31,156 bases of DNA from JBDNFP01 sp041689775 (GTDB taxonomy: Bacteria > Bacteroidota > Bacteroidia > Cytophagales > Spirosomataceae). Shown here piece after piece: positions 9,901 through 17,327 of the stretch. The notes below the pieces were generated by a model that was not told the DNA's origin, ran no database searches, and saw only the letters and a program-made list of their open reading frames with translations. The stretch covers positions 1-31,156 of the forward strand of contig JBDNFP010000211.1 of the NCBI GenBank assembly GCA_041689775.1, written 5' to 3'. Every line of letters starts with the position of its first letter. Positions within the stretch are counted from its first letter, which is position 1. The translations under genes were made by a program, and so were the position numbers.

Positions 9901-10213
9901 TATGACGGAGAAACAGCTGGAAGTATTTGACCTTCTCACCAAAGACTGCACTCTCACCAAAGACGAAGAAAAGCAGGTAAAACTGGCCGCAGGCGACTTA
10001 CTCACGATCCTATTCGACGCCAAGAACAAAATTCTAATCCAGGAGTGGCATAAAGAAAAGCAAACACAAGAGGCAGTTCGAAAAAAAATACTAGAAATCC
10101 TGAACGACCACCTGCCCACTTCCTATGACCGAAGCGTATTCACACTGAAAACCGAGGCAGTGTTCCAACATCTGTACGAGCAAGCGGAGCAGGGATTTGG
10201 GTTTGCAGCATAA
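6905..10213 (+). CDS. hsdR: Type I restriction endonuclease subunit R
   Basis: HsdR is the motor-nuclease of the type I complex: it translocates DNA using ATP and cuts far from the target. In this 1102-residue protein the N-terminal PD-(D/E)xK nuclease is seen as D147, E161 and K163 (RPDLLL ... MIELK). The helicase core follows: Walker A GSGKS 317-321, DEAH 423-426, TGTP 450-453, and motif VI QTIARANR 710-717 preceded by TGFDAP. The last 250 residues are helical, as usual for docking onto M2S. The frame is intact and all catalytic residues are kept. With HsdM split, HsdR should have no partner to recruit it, so it would be silent rather than toxic. The gene follows the DUF262 gene by 79 bases. 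Confidence 0.95.
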   Translation: MAFLNESHIEEADIQYFKMMLGYKHLDACNKELLGRDNLKDVVLRDRLLAALARLNPEIPVNCRAYAANELTRSRVSLTPIMANKEVYELIRKGVPVTYTNKEGKEQTDYVRVLDFANPDSPDNEFLVVSQLSIEYLQTENITRRPDLLLYVNGLPLVMIELKNATEKAKVGYDKNLKDYRRDIPQLFWYNLFVCVSNGIETRVGGFEASWEHFFTWVKLQDSAVEHSQMTLKEVEAASTKVNKRLSLKLFGEGLCTKANLLDYFENFVLYHKNKAKILAKNHQYLGVNNAYRSLAKTVNSGAKRDGKLGVFWHTQGSGKSYSMIFFSRKVNYKLDGNWSFLILTDRRDLDDQIYRNFLETEAIIESKAQRKNYYRPTSRDLLRQYLQANRSYLFALIHKFGIEKGKTFPVLTERDNWIVMVDEAHRTQYKGLAENMRIAMPNAQYIAFTGTPLLQNALTKEWFGPYVSEYNFAQSIEDGATVPMFYKKSVPKVEQVNEKLIGEAAEILEDENLSEEQKKKLDQEYSTLLHVVRRDDRLNEIAKHIVQHYPYRLDATDDNGNRKPMKAMVISIDKFTAVRMYEKVQHYQKEEIKELRKQILTVTDADQKARFQRAIDFMNETKMAIVISQEGSDKDEEATFLAEGLTIAPHRQLIDLPNEDGQNIEDFFKDPNNSYRIVFVTAMWMTGFDAPSISTIYLDKPLQNHTLMQTIARANRVIEGKKNGLVIDYFGVFRNLKKALASYAEGSKGKATDEDSEEFPVKDTEEMLKFLDEAIAEAKSFCKTLGADMEAILALGEKGFREVELFKDYADLILAKDEYRKQFNLFENTISALYDSARPDVYDYPKVRKERDVFEYLRKVVERQIDQDAEVERARKRVDTLLDQSVVGQGDLSGTNEPMIMDTSSLIDLSRLNFEKLREEFPRKEHKNLQFADLRELLEMKLRQMLRQNKMRGHFLERFQNVIDEYNLGSISIEEAYEQLIREAENLSEEQGRAAREGMTEKQLEVFDLLTKDCTLTKDEEKQVKLAAGDLLTILFDAKNKILIQEWHKEKQTQEAVRKKILEILNDHLPTSYDRSVFTLKTEAVFQHLYEQAEQGFGFAA

Positions 10214-10245
10214 TGTAACTATTTATCTGAAATAAAATTTGAAGT

Positions 10246-10947
10246 ATGAAAAATGAAAATCTGCAGGAAGATACCCGTGATATGCTGGTATCAATTTTAA
10301 AGGCCAGCACCAGTTTATTACCTAGCTTAGGCCCCCTTCTTTATGAGATAATAGCATCAGTAATTCCAGAGCAACGCCTAGACAGAATTGCTGATTTCAT
10401 CGAAAACCTAGAAAAAAGGTTAAATCTTATATCTCAAGAGGTATTGACGGAGTTTAAAAATAATGACGAATTTGTTGCCTTGATTGAAGAAAGTATATAC
10501 CAAGCTTCCAGAGCTACTACCCAAGCGAGGCGACAATATATAGTATCAATAGTTATTAATGGAATTACTAACAATGATATCAAGCTTATGGAATCTAGGT
10601 ATATGTTAAAACTTTTACATGATTTGAATGATGTTGAGGTTATTATCCTATTGGGTTGTTCTCCACAGAAAAGATATGATAGGGACTTTGTTCAAAAGCA
10701 TCCCAATGTGTCCATGTACTTTAAAAATTATGGACTTAACCACCCAAGAGGCAGTGTGAGTTTTGAAGAATCAATCAATGAAAGCTATAAAAAACACCTT
10801 ATCAATTTGAATTTGATCTATGATAATTATTTTAATGATGGAAAATCGCCCTTACCGATACTCGATGGTGGAGGTAACCCAAAAATAAATCATACTGAAA
10901 CAACTTCTTTAGGCAACAGGTTTCTTAAACACATGGATTTAGTTTAG
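10246..10947 (+). CDS. Hypothetical protein downstream of hsdR, possible accessory defence protein
   Basis: I do not recognise this 233-residue protein. Residues 13-32 are hydrophobic (ILKASTSLLPSLGPLLYEII) and are followed by a basic/acidic helix (PEQRLDRIADFIENLEKRLN); this could be an amphipathic or membrane-contacting helix pair. The middle is predominantly helical, and the C-terminal part is rich in Asn, Tyr and Lys. There is no known catalytic motif and no signal peptide cleavage site. The gene is clearly richer in A+T than hsdR and starts 32 bases after the hsdR stop, so it is probably cotranscribed and separately acquired. Position at the end of a restriction locus suggests a defence role, but this is guilt by association only. 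Confidence 0.65.
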   Translation: MKNENLQEDTRDMLVSILKASTSLLPSLGPLLYEIIASVIPEQRLDRIADFIENLEKRLNLISQEVLTEFKNNDEFVALIEESIYQASRATTQARRQYIVSIVINGITNNDIKLMESRYMLKLLHDLNDVEVIILLGCSPQKRYDRDFVQKHPNVSMYFKNYGLNHPRGSVSFEESINESYKKHLINLNLIYDNYFNDGKSPLPILDGGGNPKINHTETTSLGNRFLKHMDLV

Positions 10948-11032
10948 TCAGACATACACACTGAGTATATCAACACAACCATCAGCTAAATTTCAAGCTT
11001 AGGTCGTTCAATTGCTATAAATAGTAAAGCTG

Positions 11033-11056
11033 TTGGCGAGTTTATTGGCGAGTTAA
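11033..11056. repeat. Tandem 12-base direct repeat near tRNA-Thr
   Basis: ttggcgagttta at 11033-11044 is followed at once by ttggcgagttaa at 11045-11056 (one mismatch). It lies between the island's last gene and the tRNA 3' end. It could be part of an attachment or recombinase-binding site, or chance. Confidence 0.35.
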
Positions 11057-11063
11057 AAGAAAA

Positions 11064-11091
11064 AGCACCTAGCAAATTAATGCTAAGTGCT
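11064..11091. terminator. Bidirectional terminator between the island and tRNA-Thr
   Basis: Stem AGCACCTAGCA (11064-11074), six-base loop, TGCTAAGTGCT (11081-11091); all 11 positions pair, with one wobble. On the minus strand it is followed by a T-rich run (TTTTTCTTTT) and would end tRNA-Thr transcription; on the plus strand TTGATTTTT follows and could end the hsdR operon. Confidence 0.75.
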
Positions 11092-11102
11092 TGATTTTTA
11101 AG

Positions 11103-11175
<73 letters not shown>

Positions 11176-11225
11176 TTTTAATTTTAGAGATAATTTTTTT
11201 GAATCTCTGTCCCTTAATTGTGATG

Positions 11226-11256
11226 CAAAAGTAATCGTTCGGACTATATCACGCAA
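11226..11256 (-). promoter_or_regulatory. Promoter of tRNA-Thr
   Basis: On the minus strand TTG (11256-11254), 20 bases, TACTTTTG (11233-11226): an exact match to the Bacteroidota primary sigma consensus TTG-N19..21-TAnnTTTG. It points at tRNA-Thr, leaving a leader of about 45 bases. Confidence 0.6.
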
Positions 11257-11294
11257 CTATTTGATTGCTATTTTTTGGTATTTTTTTAACTTTC

Positions 11295-11316
11295 TTAGGG
11301 GGCCGAAGCCCCCTAA
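11295..11316 (-). terminator. Hairpin with TTCG tetraloop after the DUF349 gene
   Basis: Immediately after the stop codon, on the minus strand: TTAGGGGGC, TTCG, GCCCCCTAA, a perfect 9-bp stem with the highly stable C(UUCG)G loop. The following bases are A-rich, not T-rich, so it may be an mRNA-end stabiliser or a factor-dependent stop rather than a classical intrinsic terminator. Confidence 0.5.
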
Positions 11317-13590
11317 TTAGATAGCCTCTTGAATTATAGTGAGTTGGTGTTTCAACTCCTCCAATAGATCCGATGCCTTATTGATCTTTTCTTCGAAAGT
11401 GGCCTTCAACTTATCCGAAGTCTTGGACTTAGCAAAGAATTCGATGTTATTTTGCCAAAGGGCAATGTCGTTTTCAAGCTGCGATACCTTCCGACGGATG
11501 TCACTTTCCTTGCGATACAGGCCGCGAGAAGATTCGCCATCTTTTACCATTTCAACTTCGCTTTCCAGTACTACCTGCTCTTTCTCTTTATTGCTCAGTT
11601 TCCCGATGGCACTCACATAGGCATTTACTGCCGCGATGTAGCGCTTCTGAATACTCTGCATTTCCTTCTTGGGCACGAATCCTACGCTACTCCACTCATC
11701 CTTGAAAGTATTGAGGTGAGCCAACGTAGAATCCTTGGGATCAGCGGCGGCGGCTTCAATCCGCTCGCACAGATTTTTCTTCTTCGTGAAATTTTCTTCG
11801 AAGTCTTTTTCTACCTCTTTATTTTTTGAACGCTTGTTCTCAAAATAGGCATCACAACTCTTCTTGAAGCGCACGTAAATAGAGTCCTTAAACTTCTCGG
11901 GTACTTGTCCGATCGTTTTCCACTTCTTCTGTAATTCTATAACCCGTTGCGTATTGGCTGGGGTATCCTCGGCAGACTCCACAATTTTCTCTACTTCCTC
12001 ACAGAGCACAGTCTTCGCTTGCAGATTTTGCTCCCGGCGAGCTTCCAGCTGCTTGAAGAATTCTCCTTTATTATGAAAGAAGGTTTTTAACGCTGACCAA
12101 AACTTTTTACTCAGTTCCTTACCTTCCTCGCGGGGCATAGGGCCTTTGGTGGCAACCCATTCTTCCTGATAGGCCAAAATTTCTTTGGTTTTACCGTTCC
12201 ACTCGTTAATACTGCCCGATGAAAAGGTAGTATAAGGCACAATAGTTTCGTAAGTTTTCGATTTCTTGTCGTAGATGTCAGTCATTGACTTCTTCTGATC
12301 TTCATACTGAGCGCGACGGGCGTCGTACATAGTATCCAACGATTTTTTAAATCGTTGCCAGAGTGCCTCCTGCTCCTCGCGGGGAGCGGGGCCAATGTGC
12401 TTGTAATCTTCAAATATATGGTTTGCTTCGTTGAGTATCTCGCGTGACATAGAGCGATCTTCCAACGTTTTCACCAACGCTTCAACCCTATCACAAAGCT
12501 CGACCTTCAGTTCAGCATTACGCTTGCGATCAAGTTCCTTTAATTCAAAGTAGATGTTCCTATTCGAGAAGTAACGGTCAATCAGAGCATTGTAGGTAGC
12601 CCAAAGCGTTCCGTTGTGCGGGGATAAAATATTTCCCGCGGTTTTCCATTCTTCCTGAATTTTCTTAAACTCTTCCCAGCTACTTTTCATATCAGCGGCT
12701 CCGGTCTCGTGGCTTTCGTCACCATCTACCAATCCGCGCATGCGCTGCAACAATTCAGTCTTTACATTGAAGTTTTGATCCTTATTTTTTTCCAGATTTT
12801 GGAAGTAGGCGTTTTTCTTGGTTCTAAGTTCCTTAATCAGATCCTCGATGCGGCGTGTCTCCGGGTCATATTTAAACTCAAAGCCTTCCTCAGACCCGGT
12901 TTCTGCCACGAAAGTAGCTTTTGCACTTTCAAGCTCATTACGTTTCATCTGATCAAATACCGGGCGAATTTCCTTCACCATAGCATCTGATTTCTTGAAA
13001 CGGCCGGCACTGATTCCACTTGCACCGAGCGCTTCAACCTCTTTTTCAAGCGCAACTCCTAACTCCTCTTTTCTTAGAAGACTGTAATCTACTTCTTCGG
13101 AGCTATCAGAATCATCCGAATCGTCGTCTGATTCGTCCTCAGCCGAAATTACGTGGTCTTCGTCCGCAGACGCTTCCTCTGACTTTGGAGCTTCTGCCGC
13201 AGTCTTAGCCAAATCATATACTTCTTCCATCAATTCCGGATTTTCTGCCGCGGGCGCTGAAATAGACAAGGGAACCTCTTCTGCCGCCTTTATTTCACTG
13301 ACCTCCGCTTCGGGCGTTGTGGTTGCCTCCGGCGCATCAGCTGAAGTAACCATAGGTATTTCTTCCGTAGCTTCTGGTTCACTGGCTTCTGGCGCAATTA
13401 CCTCATCAGCCACCGTTGTGGTTATCTCCGGTGTAACAGCTGTGGTCGTAGGTTCAGGTTCCTGGGGAGTTTGCTCATCAGCGGGTGACGTAGGTTCAGA
13501 ATTTTGGGCCGATGAATCGGTCTCCGTTGAGGTAGGTTTGGTAGAATTTTCTTCCTGACCCTCTAACGCATCGTGTTCTTCTAAGGACAT
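11317..13590 (-). CDS. DUF349 domain-containing coiled-coil protein
   Basis: A 757-residue protein. Residues 1 to about 175 are a low-complexity acidic tail rich in Pro, Thr, Glu and Ala (PEPTTTAVTPEITTT, then EDESDDDSDDSDSSEE), with no signal peptide, so it is probably cytoplasmic. The rest is mostly charged helix carrying about five DUF349 units, each marked by W-x-x-x-G-x-x-P/L and followed by aromatic-rich LWxxFxxxxDxxF-like helices, for example EEWKTAGNILSPHNGTLW, KKWKTIGQVPEKFKDSIYVR and DEWSSVGFVPKKEMQSIQKR. DUF349 proteins are common in Bacteroidota; their biochemical role is not established. It is transcribed toward tRNA-Thr and away from pdxH, with a symmetrical promoter region of about 100 bases. 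Confidence 0.88.
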   Translation of the reverse strand: MSLEEHDALEGQEENSTKPTSTETDSSAQNSEPTSPADEQTPQEPEPTTTAVTPEITTTVADEVIAPEASEPEATEEIPMVTSADAPEATTTPEAEVSEIKAAEEVPLSISAPAAENPELMEEVYDLAKTAAEAPKSEEASADEDHVISAEDESDDDSDDSDSSEEVDYSLLRKEELGVALEKEVEALGASGISAGRFKKSDAMVKEIRPVFDQMKRNELESAKATFVAETGSEEGFEFKYDPETRRIEDLIKELRTKKNAYFQNLEKNKDQNFNVKTELLQRMRGLVDGDESHETGAADMKSSWEEFKKIQEEWKTAGNILSPHNGTLWATYNALIDRYFSNRNIYFELKELDRKRNAELKVELCDRVEALVKTLEDRSMSREILNEANHIFEDYKHIGPAPREEQEALWQRFKKSLDTMYDARRAQYEDQKKSMTDIYDKKSKTYETIVPYTTFSSGSINEWNGKTKEILAYQEEWVATKGPMPREEGKELSKKFWSALKTFFHNKGEFFKQLEARREQNLQAKTVLCEEVEKIVESAEDTPANTQRVIELQKKWKTIGQVPEKFKDSIYVRFKKSCDAYFENKRSKNKEVEKDFEENFTKKKNLCERIEAAAADPKDSTLAHLNTFKDEWSSVGFVPKKEMQSIQKRYIAAVNAYVSAIGKLSNKEKEQVVLESEVEMVKDGESSRGLYRKESDIRRKVSQLENDIALWQNNIEFFAKSKTSDKLKATFEEKINKASDLLEELKHQLTIIQEAI

Positions 13591-13621
13591 CGTAATCGGT
13601 GTTTCGTAAGTACGTGGAATT

Positions 13622-13661
13622 ACAAAATTAACAATCTTTCTATTGAAATGGTTAATTTTGT
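13622..13661. promoter_or_regulatory. 11-bp inverted repeat in the divergent DUF349 / pdxH promoter region
   Basis: ACAAAATTAAC (13622-13632) and GTTAATTTTGT (13651-13661) are perfect inverted copies 18 bases apart. Each arm contains TAATTTTG, matching the TAnnTTTG box, one reading toward each gene. This can be a pair of outward-facing promoter boxes or an operator for a dimeric regulator. I see no clean TTG box at the usual distance. Confidence 0.4.
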
Positions 13662-13689
13662 GTTGCTAACCTTGAATTGCTACTATAAA

Positions 13690-14337
13690 ATGAGTCAATC
13701 TATTGCTAATTTGCGCAAAGAATACACACTTAACGGTTTAAGTATCGAAGATGTTTTAAACAATCCACTGGACCAGTTTCGGGTATGGTTTAAAGAAGCG
13801 CTTGCTTCCGGGTTACCCGAACCCAACGCTATGCATGTCAGTACGGTAGACTCTAACCACCGCCCCAGTAGCCGGATTGTACTCTTGAAAGAGTTGGATA
13901 CAGAAGGCTTCGTTTTTTACACCAACTATAACAGTAAAAAAGGGCAGGATCTGGCTGCTAATCCGTACGCTTCCCTTACCTTTTTTTGGGTAGATTTAGA
14001 ACGTCAGGTTCGGATTGAAGGACGGGTAGAAAAGGTAAGCGAACAGGAGTCTGATGATTATTTTGCGATTAGACCCCGGGGGAGTCAAATTGGTGCCTGG
14101 GTTTCTAACCAAAGCGAGACACTACTTACCCGCGAAATTCTGGATCAGAAGCAAGCACAGTTCGAAAAGAAATTTACCGATCAGCCCGTTCCCCGACCTT
14201 CGCACTGGGGAGGGTACCGGATCGTACCAGCTAAAATAGAATTCTGGCAGGGCCGTCCTAGTCGGCTTCACGATCGTGTTGTTTACGAACTCAACGAGCA
14301 TGATACTAACTGGGCTATTTCACGCCTTTCTCCCTAA
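13690..14337 (+). CDS. pdxH: Pyridoxamine 5'-phosphate oxidase
   Basis: PdxH uses FMN and oxygen to turn pyridoxine or pyridoxamine 5'-phosphate into pyridoxal 5'-phosphate, the last step of vitamin B6 synthesis and salvage. The 215-residue protein shows the full family pattern: N-terminal LRKEYTLNGLSIEDVLNNP, the FMN/substrate region RPSSRIVLLKELD ... FYTNYNSKKGQDL, FFWVDLERQVRIEGRVEK, IGAWVSNQS and the C-terminal signature EFWQGRPSRLHDRVVYE. The ORF is open from 13648, but the start is placed at ATG 13690: family length is about 215, and the TAATTTTG promoter box lies inside the longer version. Convergent with bshB1 downstream. Confidence 0.94.
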   Translation: MSQSIANLRKEYTLNGLSIEDVLNNPLDQFRVWFKEALASGLPEPNAMHVSTVDSNHRPSSRIVLLKELDTEGFVFYTNYNSKKGQDLAANPYASLTFFWVDLERQVRIEGRVEKVSEQESDDYFAIRPRGSQIGAWVSNQSETLLTREILDQKQAQFEKKFTDQPVPRPSHWGGYRIVPAKIEFWQGRPSRLHDRVVYELNEHDTNWAISRLSP

Positions 14338-14373
14338 TAGCGCAACCAAAGGATTCCCAATGGATATTAAGAC

Positions 14374-15105
14374 CTAAATAAATGCGGATAAATCCTTGAT
14401 GCCCAGAATTCGGTACGAGGTAAAACCCTCGCCGTACTTTACGCCAATGGCATGTCCCATTTCTTCCGAACGTGCCTGGATAAAGCTCAAAAACTCCGGA
14501 CTTGAAATATAACTTTGGGGCTCAGAACTATTTTCCTGGTAGGTAGGCACAAAGAACTGACTCTTAAAAGCCAGCATAGCTTCTTTCTTCTTTTCCCAAT
14601 AGGGTGTTACGTCTACCACGACATCAGGCTTGATGTATCGATCCTGAATATAATGGAATACCTGACGGGGGCGCCATGCTTCCTGAGACTCTCCGTTTTC
14701 GTCTATGGTTTCGATTTTACGAAGTCCGGAATAAAAACAGCTATCCTCGATCAGTCGTGATGCACGCCCGTGATCAGGATGCCGGTCATCGATGGCGTTG
14801 GCGAGTACTATATCAGGTTGGTATTTCCGGATGAAGGGAATGATCGCGCGTTGATGCTCTTCGTTGTTTTGAAAAAAGCCATCGGCAATTCCTACGTTAT
14901 CGCGAGTCTTAATGCCCATGATGCGGGCGGCCTCGGCCGCTTCTTTCAAGCGTCCTTCGGGGGTACCTCGTGTACCTAGTTCTCCTTGGGTAAGATCCAG
15001 AATTCCAACCGTTTTACCCATAGCAAGGTGAGCCATGAGCGTTCCTGCGCAGGAAAGCTCTACGTCGTCGGGGTGAGCGGCAATAGCCAGTATGTCTAAT
15101 TTCAT
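14374..15105 (-). CDS. bshB1: Bacillithiol biosynthesis deacetylase BshB1-like
   Basis: A PIG-L/LmbE-family zinc deacetylase; BshB1 removes acetyl from GlcNAc-malate in bacillithiol synthesis. The metal motif AAHPDDVE (H11, D14) and the second histidine motif DRHPDHGR (H109, H112) are present, as is TQGELGTRGT, typical of the BshB1 branch. The start is placed at 15105 (MKLDILAIAAHPDD), six codons inside the longest ORF, giving 243 residues, the family size. It begins 21 bases after the stop of the M23 peptidase and is probably in one operon with it and trxB, which fits a thiol-redox link. Mycothiol-type GlcNAc-Ins deacetylase is the main alternative, but that thiol is not expected in this lineage. 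Confidence 0.88.
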   Translation of the reverse strand: MKLDILAIAAHPDDVELSCAGTLMAHLAMGKTVGILDLTQGELGTRGTPEGRLKEAAEAARIMGIKTRDNVGIADGFFQNNEEHQRAIIPFIRKYQPDIVLANAIDDRHPDHGRASRLIEDSCFYSGLRKIETIDENGESQEAWRPRQVFHYIQDRYIKPDVVVDVTPYWEKKKEAMLAFKSQFFVPTYQENSSEPQSYISSPEFLSFIQARSEEMGHAIGVKYGEGFTSYRILGIKDLSAFI

Positions 15106-15126
15106 GTTGTAACGTGCAGGCAATAA

Positions 15127-16206
15127 TTATTTGACGCGTAGTTTTTGCCCCACCCGGATAGTGGCTCGCGTCGAGATCCGGTTTTTCTTGGCAATGGCCG
15201 AGACTGTGGTACCGTATTTACTGGCGATGGAGGAAAGAGTCTCCCCAGAGCGAACTTTGTATAGTAAAGTTCGCGTATAAGCAGGTTTATCGCCCGATTC
15301 AAATTCGCTTTTGTAGGATTTTCCACCGCGTAAATAATCCCAGGCCTGCGACGTAAGTACAAAATGATCCGTACGAATTTGCTGAGTATCCCAGTCAAAA
15401 ATATTCTTGGAATCAAAAGGGTTACCCTCATACCTGTTTTCGTAGTGCAAGTGCGAACCAGAACTACGGCCTGTGTTGCCTCCTAAACCAATAATATCGC
15501 CCGCCTTTACAAGTTGCCCCGATTCCACAATGGGCTTTGACAAGTGACCATAGAGCGTTTCGAGTCCGTTATAATGGCGTACCATAATAAATCGGCCGTA
15601 TCCACTTCCATCAAAACCAACTATCCGTACCATGCCGTCGTAGGTAGAATAGACCGGATCACCGGTTTCAAGGTCGATGTCTGTCCCGGTATGCCACCTA
15701 CCCCAGCGGAACCCAAAGTTTGAGGTTACGCGGGGGCCATCTACGGGTGTATTCCAAAAGCGATTTTCGGCGGGATCATAGAGTTTGAGATCAATGGTTT
15801 CGTCAAATTCCGTAGGGCTCATACTATAAGGATTGATAGTACGGGCATCCCAGATAACGTAGTAATCAGCTATTTTAACCCATTCATCGCCAATTTGCAT
15901 GGAATCAATTACTTCCAATACGTCCGTTTCACCTTCGTCAATGGAGCTAGTATCTTCACTAACTACCGGGTTGGGCGGTTTAACCGGTTCAAATTGACTT
16001 TGAAACTTGATTGTCGAAGTCTCTACTTTAAATTCCGCTTCGGCTTCCCGTTTGGCTTCTACCATCGGGAAATTTGGATTGACGGAATTCTTAGTATTTT
16101 GTTTGATCTTCGGGTTTTTCTTAAACTTACCTCGCTCCTGGGCAAAACCATTCATCACTCCCAAACACAGGGCCCAAACTAAGCATACTACAAGTTTTTG
16201 TTTCAT
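15127..16206 (-). CDS. Secreted M23 (LytM) peptidase with C-terminal LysM domain
   Basis: A 359-residue envelope protein. The start is placed at ATG 16206 (or the adjacent ATG 16209) because MKQKLVVCLVWALCLGVMNGFAQ is a signal peptide; the longer ORF reaches into trxB. A Lys/Asn-rich linker leads to an M23 metallopeptidase domain (about 160-275): FGFRWGRWHTGTDID with H172 and D176, YGHLS, and HLHYE with H252 and H254, so all zinc ligands are present and it should be an active endopeptidase. The last 45 residues form a LysM glycan-binding domain (YKVRSGETLSSIASKYGTTV ... IRVGQKLRVK). Probable role: cutting peptidoglycan cross-links in the periplasm during growth or division. It sits between trxB (55-base gap) and bshB1 (21-base gap). 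Confidence 0.9.
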   Translation of the reverse strand: MKQKLVVCLVWALCLGVMNGFAQERGKFKKNPKIKQNTKNSVNPNFPMVEAKREAEAEFKVETSTIKFQSQFEPVKPPNPVVSEDTSSIDEGETDVLEVIDSMQIGDEWVKIADYYVIWDARTINPYSMSPTEFDETIDLKLYDPAENRFWNTPVDGPRVTSNFGFRWGRWHTGTDIDLETGDPVYSTYDGMVRIVGFDGSGYGRFIMVRHYNGLETLYGHLSKPIVESGQLVKAGDIIGLGGNTGRSSGSHLHYENRYEGNPFDSKNIFDWDTQQIRTDHFVLTSQAWDYLRGGKSYKSEFESGDKPAYTRTLLYKVRSGETLSSIASKYGTTVSAIAKKNRISTRATIRVGQKLRVK

Positions 16207-16261
16207 CATCTCTTTGGAGGGGGGATATGGGGAAAGAAATAGTTCCCAAACCATTATTCCA

Positions 16262-17218
16262 TTAAATTGCTTGTTCTTCGGCAACCAAGGAATGCTCAGC
16301 CAAGTAGCGCTCAGCATCCAAGGCAGCCATGCAACCCGTACCTGCCGCCGTTACTGCCTGACGGTAGATATGATCCTGAGCATCACCACAGGCAAATACA
16401 CCTTCAACGTTGGTAAATGTACTACCCTTGATCGTTTTAATATAACCTGCTTCGTCCATGGTAATAAACTCTTTGAAGATATCTGTATTGGGCTTGTGAC
16501 CAATCGCAACAAAAAATCCGGTAGCTTCAATGATGCTTTCTGCACCAGTTTTATTATTGACAATCTTGACCCCTTCTACACCTTCTTCACCAATCAAATC
16601 AACGGTTTCGGTATTCCACAGAATTTCGACATTTGCCAAAGACATGATGCGTTTCTGCATAATCAGTGAAGCCCGCATCTCATCGCGACGAACCAATACG
16701 TATACTTTACGGCATAACTTTGACAGGTAGCTAGCTTCCTCGGCGGCGGTATCACCGGCACCCACTACCACTACATCTTGTCCACGAAAGAAAAATCCAT
16801 CACAAACGGCGCAAGCCGATACTCCGCGACCGTTCAGGCGCTCCTCAGCGGGTAGTCCAAGCCACTTGGCCGAAGCTCCGGTAGAGATGAGGACGGCTTC
16901 TGCCTCAATTTCTACTTTCTCATCAATGACCACAATTTTCTTGCCATTCGAGAAATCGACCGATGTAGCCATACCATAGCGGATATCTGTTCCGAACCGA
17001 CGAGCCTGTTTTTCAAAATCAACCATCATCTCGGGGCCACCGACACCATCGGGGTATCCGGGATAGTTTTCAACGTCGGTAGTAATAGTAAGTTGACCGC
17101 CCGGTTGGGGGCCCGTGTAAAGTACTGGCTTGAGGCCGGCGCGCGAAGCATAGATTGCTGCCGTATAACCGGCGGGTCCTGAACCAATAATTAAGCATTC
17201 AATTTTTTCAGTTGTCAT
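16262..17218 (-). CDS. trxB: Thioredoxin-disulfide reductase
   Basis: TrxB moves electrons from NADPH through FAD and a cysteine pair to thioredoxin in the cytoplasm. The 318-residue protein has the FAD-binding GSGPAG at 12-17, the redox pair CAVC at 136-139 followed by DGFF, the NADPH-binding GAGDTAAEEA, and the C-terminal FAD motif VFACGDAQD. Length and all key residues fit the low-molecular-weight bacterial enzyme. First gene of a probable operon with the M23 peptidase and bshB1; a plausible promoter lies at 17291-17321. Confidence 0.96.
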   Translation of the reverse strand: MTTEKIECLIIGSGPAGYTAAIYASRAGLKPVLYTGPQPGGQLTITTDVENYPGYPDGVGGPEMMVDFEKQARRFGTDIRYGMATSVDFSNGKKIVVIDEKVEIEAEAVLISTGASAKWLGLPAEERLNGRGVSACAVCDGFFFRGQDVVVVGAGDTAAEEASYLSKLCRKVYVLVRRDEMRASLIMQKRIMSLANVEILWNTETVDLIGEEGVEGVKIVNNKTGAESIIEATGFFVAIGHKPNTDIFKEFITMDEAGYIKTIKGSTFTNVEGVFACGDAQDHIYRQAVTAAGTGCMAALDAERYLAEHSLVAEEQAI

Positions 17219-17290
17219 AGTTTCGTTATGGAGAAGTGTTCCTTGTTATTTAGAATTACTATTATTCATTTTCCAACAAGAATTAAATCG

Positions 17291-17321
17291 CAAAAGTGCA
17301 ACTTTTCGTGCTAAAAGACAA
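17291..17321 (-). promoter_or_regulatory. Candidate promoter of trxB operon
   Basis: On the minus strand TTG (17321-17319), 20 bases, CACTTTTG (17298-17291), one base off TAnnTTTG. It lies in the gap between the PorE-like gene and trxB and would give a leader of about 65 bases. Confidence 0.4.
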
Positions 17322-17327
17322 TATTTA

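Noticed and set aside
10990..11094. Remnant of an integrase C-terminus (frame ending ELKEKAPSKLMLSA)
   Set aside because: Only about 34 codons, no start, no integrase motif, and it overlaps the terminator hairpin.
11452..11829. Plus-strand ORF of 125 codons opposite the DUF349 gene
   Set aside because: Antisense shadow of a clear repeat protein; no family features.
16207..16317. Longer N-terminus of the M23 peptidase
   Set aside because: It would overlap trxB and bury the signal peptide behind 36 extra residues.
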